Of a stretch of DNA of 6,267 nt, positions 5,091-6,267 are shown one piece after another. How positions within the stretch are numbered: position 1 is the first letter of the stretch; every line of letters begins with the position of its first letter. The notes under the pieces are model-generated. The model was not told where the DNA came from, searched no databases, and saw only the letters and a list, made by a program, of their open reading frames with translations. The stretch is from Chloroflexota bacterium (GTDB lineage Bacteria; Chloroflexota; Dehalococcoidia; Dehalococcoidales; JAUYDJ01). The translations under genes were made by a program, and so were the position numbers. The stretch covers positions 1 through 6,267 of the forward strand of contig JAUYDJ010000249.1 in assembly GCA_030690025.1 (NCBI GenBank), given 5' to 3'.

Positions 5091-5639
5091 TTAAACTTTG
5101 CCGCTTGTCCATGCTTCTTCTCGTATCTTATTTATTGCCGAAAGTAAGACATCGCCGTCCGCTCGCTCCCAGTGGGTGTCTGCAAAGCCAGCCTCGACAA
5201 GGGATTTCATCAACTCTGCCAAAGTGAATTGATAGCAGTCGCCCAGTGTCCCGCCTTCCTTAATCTCGTGCTCGCTGATTATTATGGTTCCACCTGGTCT
5301 GAGCACACGGCGAATCTCCCTCAGCGCGGCGGGCGAGTCTTCGATGTGGTGAAGGGAATAGGAAAGAATAACTACATCAAACTGACCATCTGGAAAATCG
5401 AGATGGCGGGCGTCACCTTTGAGACATCGCACGAGATGTCCTACCCCTGCTTGGTGAGCCTGTTCCTTCGCTTTCCGGAAGCCCGACCGCGAAAGGTCAA
5501 TACCAATGATTTCGCGGCTGGTTTCCTGAGCCAAATACCAGGTCAGCCGGCCATCTCCGCAGCCAACATCCAGAATGGCCCTGGCATCACCTAACTTTGA
5601 CACAATCCTGTGGTCAATCTCTGCAACTTCCGTAGTCAT
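5091..5639 (-). CDS. Class I SAM-dependent methyltransferase (substrate unknown)
   Basis: A 182-residue Rossmann-fold methyltransferase of the Methyltransf_11/25 type, at the short end for the family and consisting essentially of the catalytic domain. Motif I is ILDVGCGDGR at 22-31. Asp48 in GIDLS binds the ribose of SAM. GDARHLDFPDGQFDVV at 75-90 covers the adenine-contact region and motif II, SYSLHHIED at 93-101 follows, and LRPGGTIIISEH at 113-124 is motif III. The ATG at 5639 is chosen because AGGT lies 7 nt before it; the TTG at 5654 would add five residues but lacks a good site. It follows the ferredoxin gene by 35 bp. It is not a close copy of the other methyltransferase in the cluster: the motif I cores differ (DVGCGDG against EVGVGSG). 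No substrate-recognition domain or cysteine cluster points to a known acceptor such as arsenic. Confidence 0.87.
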   Translation of the reverse strand: MTTEVAEIDHRIVSKLGDARAILDVGCGDGRLTWYLAQETSREIIGIDLSRSGFRKAKEQAHQAGVGHLVRCLKGDARHLDFPDGQFDVVILSYSLHHIEDSPAALREIRRVLRPGGTIIISEHEIKEGGTLGDCYQFTLAELMKSLVEAGFADTHWERADGDVLLSAINKIREEAWTSGKV

Positions 5640-5646
5640 GAATCCT

Positions 5647-5650
5647 ACCT
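5647..5650 (-). promoter_or_regulatory. Ribosome binding site deciding the methyltransferase start
   Basis: On the minus strand this is AGGT (within CAGGTAGGATTC), 7 nt before the ATG at 5639. It favours that codon over the TTG at 5654, which lies upstream of the site itself. Confidence 0.5.
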
Positions 5651-5674
5651 GCAATCAACTCATCGGTTCCAGCT

Positions 5675-5881
5675 CTAGTTTAACTGAACTGCTTTCAGCG
5701 GACAAGCCACCACACATTTGGCACAACCCTGGCACAGGGATGGGTGAGGCAATGGTGCTTCATAGGGCATCTCTTGCTTAAGCAGTTTATGGGGACATGC
5801 TAACACTGCCCTGCAAATTCCGCTATCGCAGTGCTCCGGGTGACACTCGGTGTAATTTATTAAAACCGTTTTTCTGGGCAT
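5675..5881 (-). CDS. 2[4Fe-4S] ferredoxin-like protein
   Basis: A 68-residue soluble electron-transfer protein with eight cluster-ligand cysteines. The C-terminal set is classical: C50-x2-C53-x2-C56-x3-C60-P (CQGCAKCVVACP). The N-terminal set is widened: C13-x4-C18-x4-C23-x5-C29-P. That spacing recalls the N-terminal iron-sulfur domain of ABCE1/RLI proteins, where a CKPKKC-type motif also precedes the standard one, but there is no ATPase domain here. By analogy one would expect two [4Fe-4S] clusters; the loop between them (30-49) is longer than in clostridial ferredoxins. The ATG at 5881 has a modest AAGG/GGGAAG site. The gene lies 39 bp after the DsrE-family gene and 35 bp before a methyltransferase gene, so it may pass electrons to a sulfur reaction involving the DsrE protein. 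That is inferred from context. Confidence 0.9.
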   Translation of the reverse strand: MPRKTVLINYTECHPEHCDSGICRAVLACPHKLLKQEMPYEAPLPHPSLCQGCAKCVVACPLKAVQLN

Positions 5882-5920
5882 TAACCTTTTTCTTCCCTGG
5901 CGAACTCGAATTCTGTCCGC

Positions 5921-6241
5921 CTAACCGAAAGTGACAACCTTATCCGAACTGGCAATGAGTTCCACTAACTGTACCATCGTAGAGATGGGACAGACATCGC
6001 TCTCCTGTTGCCTGGACTTGAGACAAGTGCCGCAAGCCAGTAAATTACCTTTGGCGTTTAGAAAGCTGGTTAAAGTCCCGGCTACGTCATATTTGGGGTC
6101 CTTAATACATTCGATTTCTACACCGCTCCCCATGAGAAATGTGCCGACTTCGTGTCCTGCCTTGAGTGCGGTATTACCTAACCTTAAAGCATTCCAAGCT
6201 TTCTCCGGATCGTTGGTGTTAATCACGATAGCCAGTTTCAC
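5921..6241 (-). CDS. DsrE-family small sulfur-relay-like protein
   Basis: A 106-residue protein with the DsrE/DsrF-like alpha/beta fold. A first strand (KLAIVINTN) is followed by a helix starting DPEKAWNALRLGNTAL, a second strand EVGTFLMGSGVE at 31-42, and a cysteine loop LLACGTCLKSR at 67-77. The closing segment MVQLVELIASSDKVVTFG is typical of the family. Cysteines are at 45, 70, 73 and 84. C70/C73 form a CxxC at the place where DsrE/TusD proteins carry the catalytic persulfide cysteine. Relatives act as cytoplasmic sulfur carriers or oligomeric partners in sulfur relay. The start is a GTG at 6241 with a strong GGAGG 7 nt upstream. It is the first visible gene of the minus-strand cluster; only 26 bp upstream remain in the window, so a preceding gene or promoter cannot be seen. 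Confidence 0.82.
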   Translation of the reverse strand: MKLAIVINTNDPEKAWNALRLGNTALKAGHEVGTFLMGSGVEIECIKDPKYDVAGTLTSFLNAKGNLLACGTCLKSRQQESDVCPISTMVQLVELIASSDKVVTFG

Positions 6242-6248
6242 TTCTTGA

Positions 6249-6253
6249 CCTCC
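6249..6253 (-). promoter_or_regulatory. Ribosome binding site supporting the GTG start of the DsrE-family gene
   Basis: On the minus strand this is GGAGG, 7 nt before the GTG at 6241. It justifies a non-ATG start; the encoded strand MKLAIVINTN is also the expected beginning of the fold. Confidence 0.7.
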
Positions 6254-6267
6254 AGAGATGTGTTCAG

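Noticed and set aside
5172..5594. Open frame of 140 codons on the plus strand
   Set aside because: Antisense to the methyltransferase at 5091-5639, whose SAM motifs are clear; no independent support.
5640..5654. TTG start at 5654 for the short methyltransferase
   Set aside because: No good ribosome site precedes it, whereas the ATG at 5639 has AGGT at suitable distance.

Overview
The window looks like chromosomal DNA of an anaerobic bacterium with moderate GC content. Three things suggest this: a ThiH-type (radical SAM, tyrosine-dependent) thiamine pathway, a two-cluster ferredoxin beside a DsrE-family protein, and Met/Gly-rich SHOCT and lipoprotein genes. The style of the proteins fits a Dehalococcoidia-like Chloroflexota, but this is an impression of protein character and was not tested by any search.

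Layout. On the + strand, positions 1-972 hold the end of a thiamine operon: the 3' part of thiH (cut by the window edge) overlapping thiE. Positions 973-1473 carry no convincing gene. This spacer holds a short dispersed-type hairpin repeat and two palindromic elements; the right terminal repeat of the second element supplies the stop codon of the neighbouring minus-strand gene. From 6241 down to 1474, eight genes run without a break on the minus strand, convergent with thiHE. In transcription order they are: a DsrE-family small protein, a 2[4Fe-4S] ferredoxin, a class I methyltransferase, a Gly/Met/Trp-rich two-helix SHOCT protein, a Met-rich lipoprotein with two PepSY-like repeats, a NifS-type cysteine desulfurase/selenocysteine lyase-like enzyme, a five-helix membrane protein, and a second class I methyltransferase. 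Gaps are 11-40 bp, and most starts have a clear Shine-Dalgarno sequence, so the set is probably one long operon. Its promoter lies beyond the right edge.

How the genes may work together. The cysteine desulfurase would release sulfur (or selenium) from cysteine (or selenocysteine) as an enzyme-bound persulfide. DsrE-family proteins are sulfur carriers in known relays, and the ferredoxin could supply electrons. The SHOCT protein and lipoprotein share MMGG-rich tracts and probably act together at the cell surface, perhaps on a metal such as copper. The membrane protein has histidines placed in or near its helices. The shared task is inferred from gene order only; I do not know this eight-gene combination as a named system. 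The two methyltransferases have no identifiable substrate.
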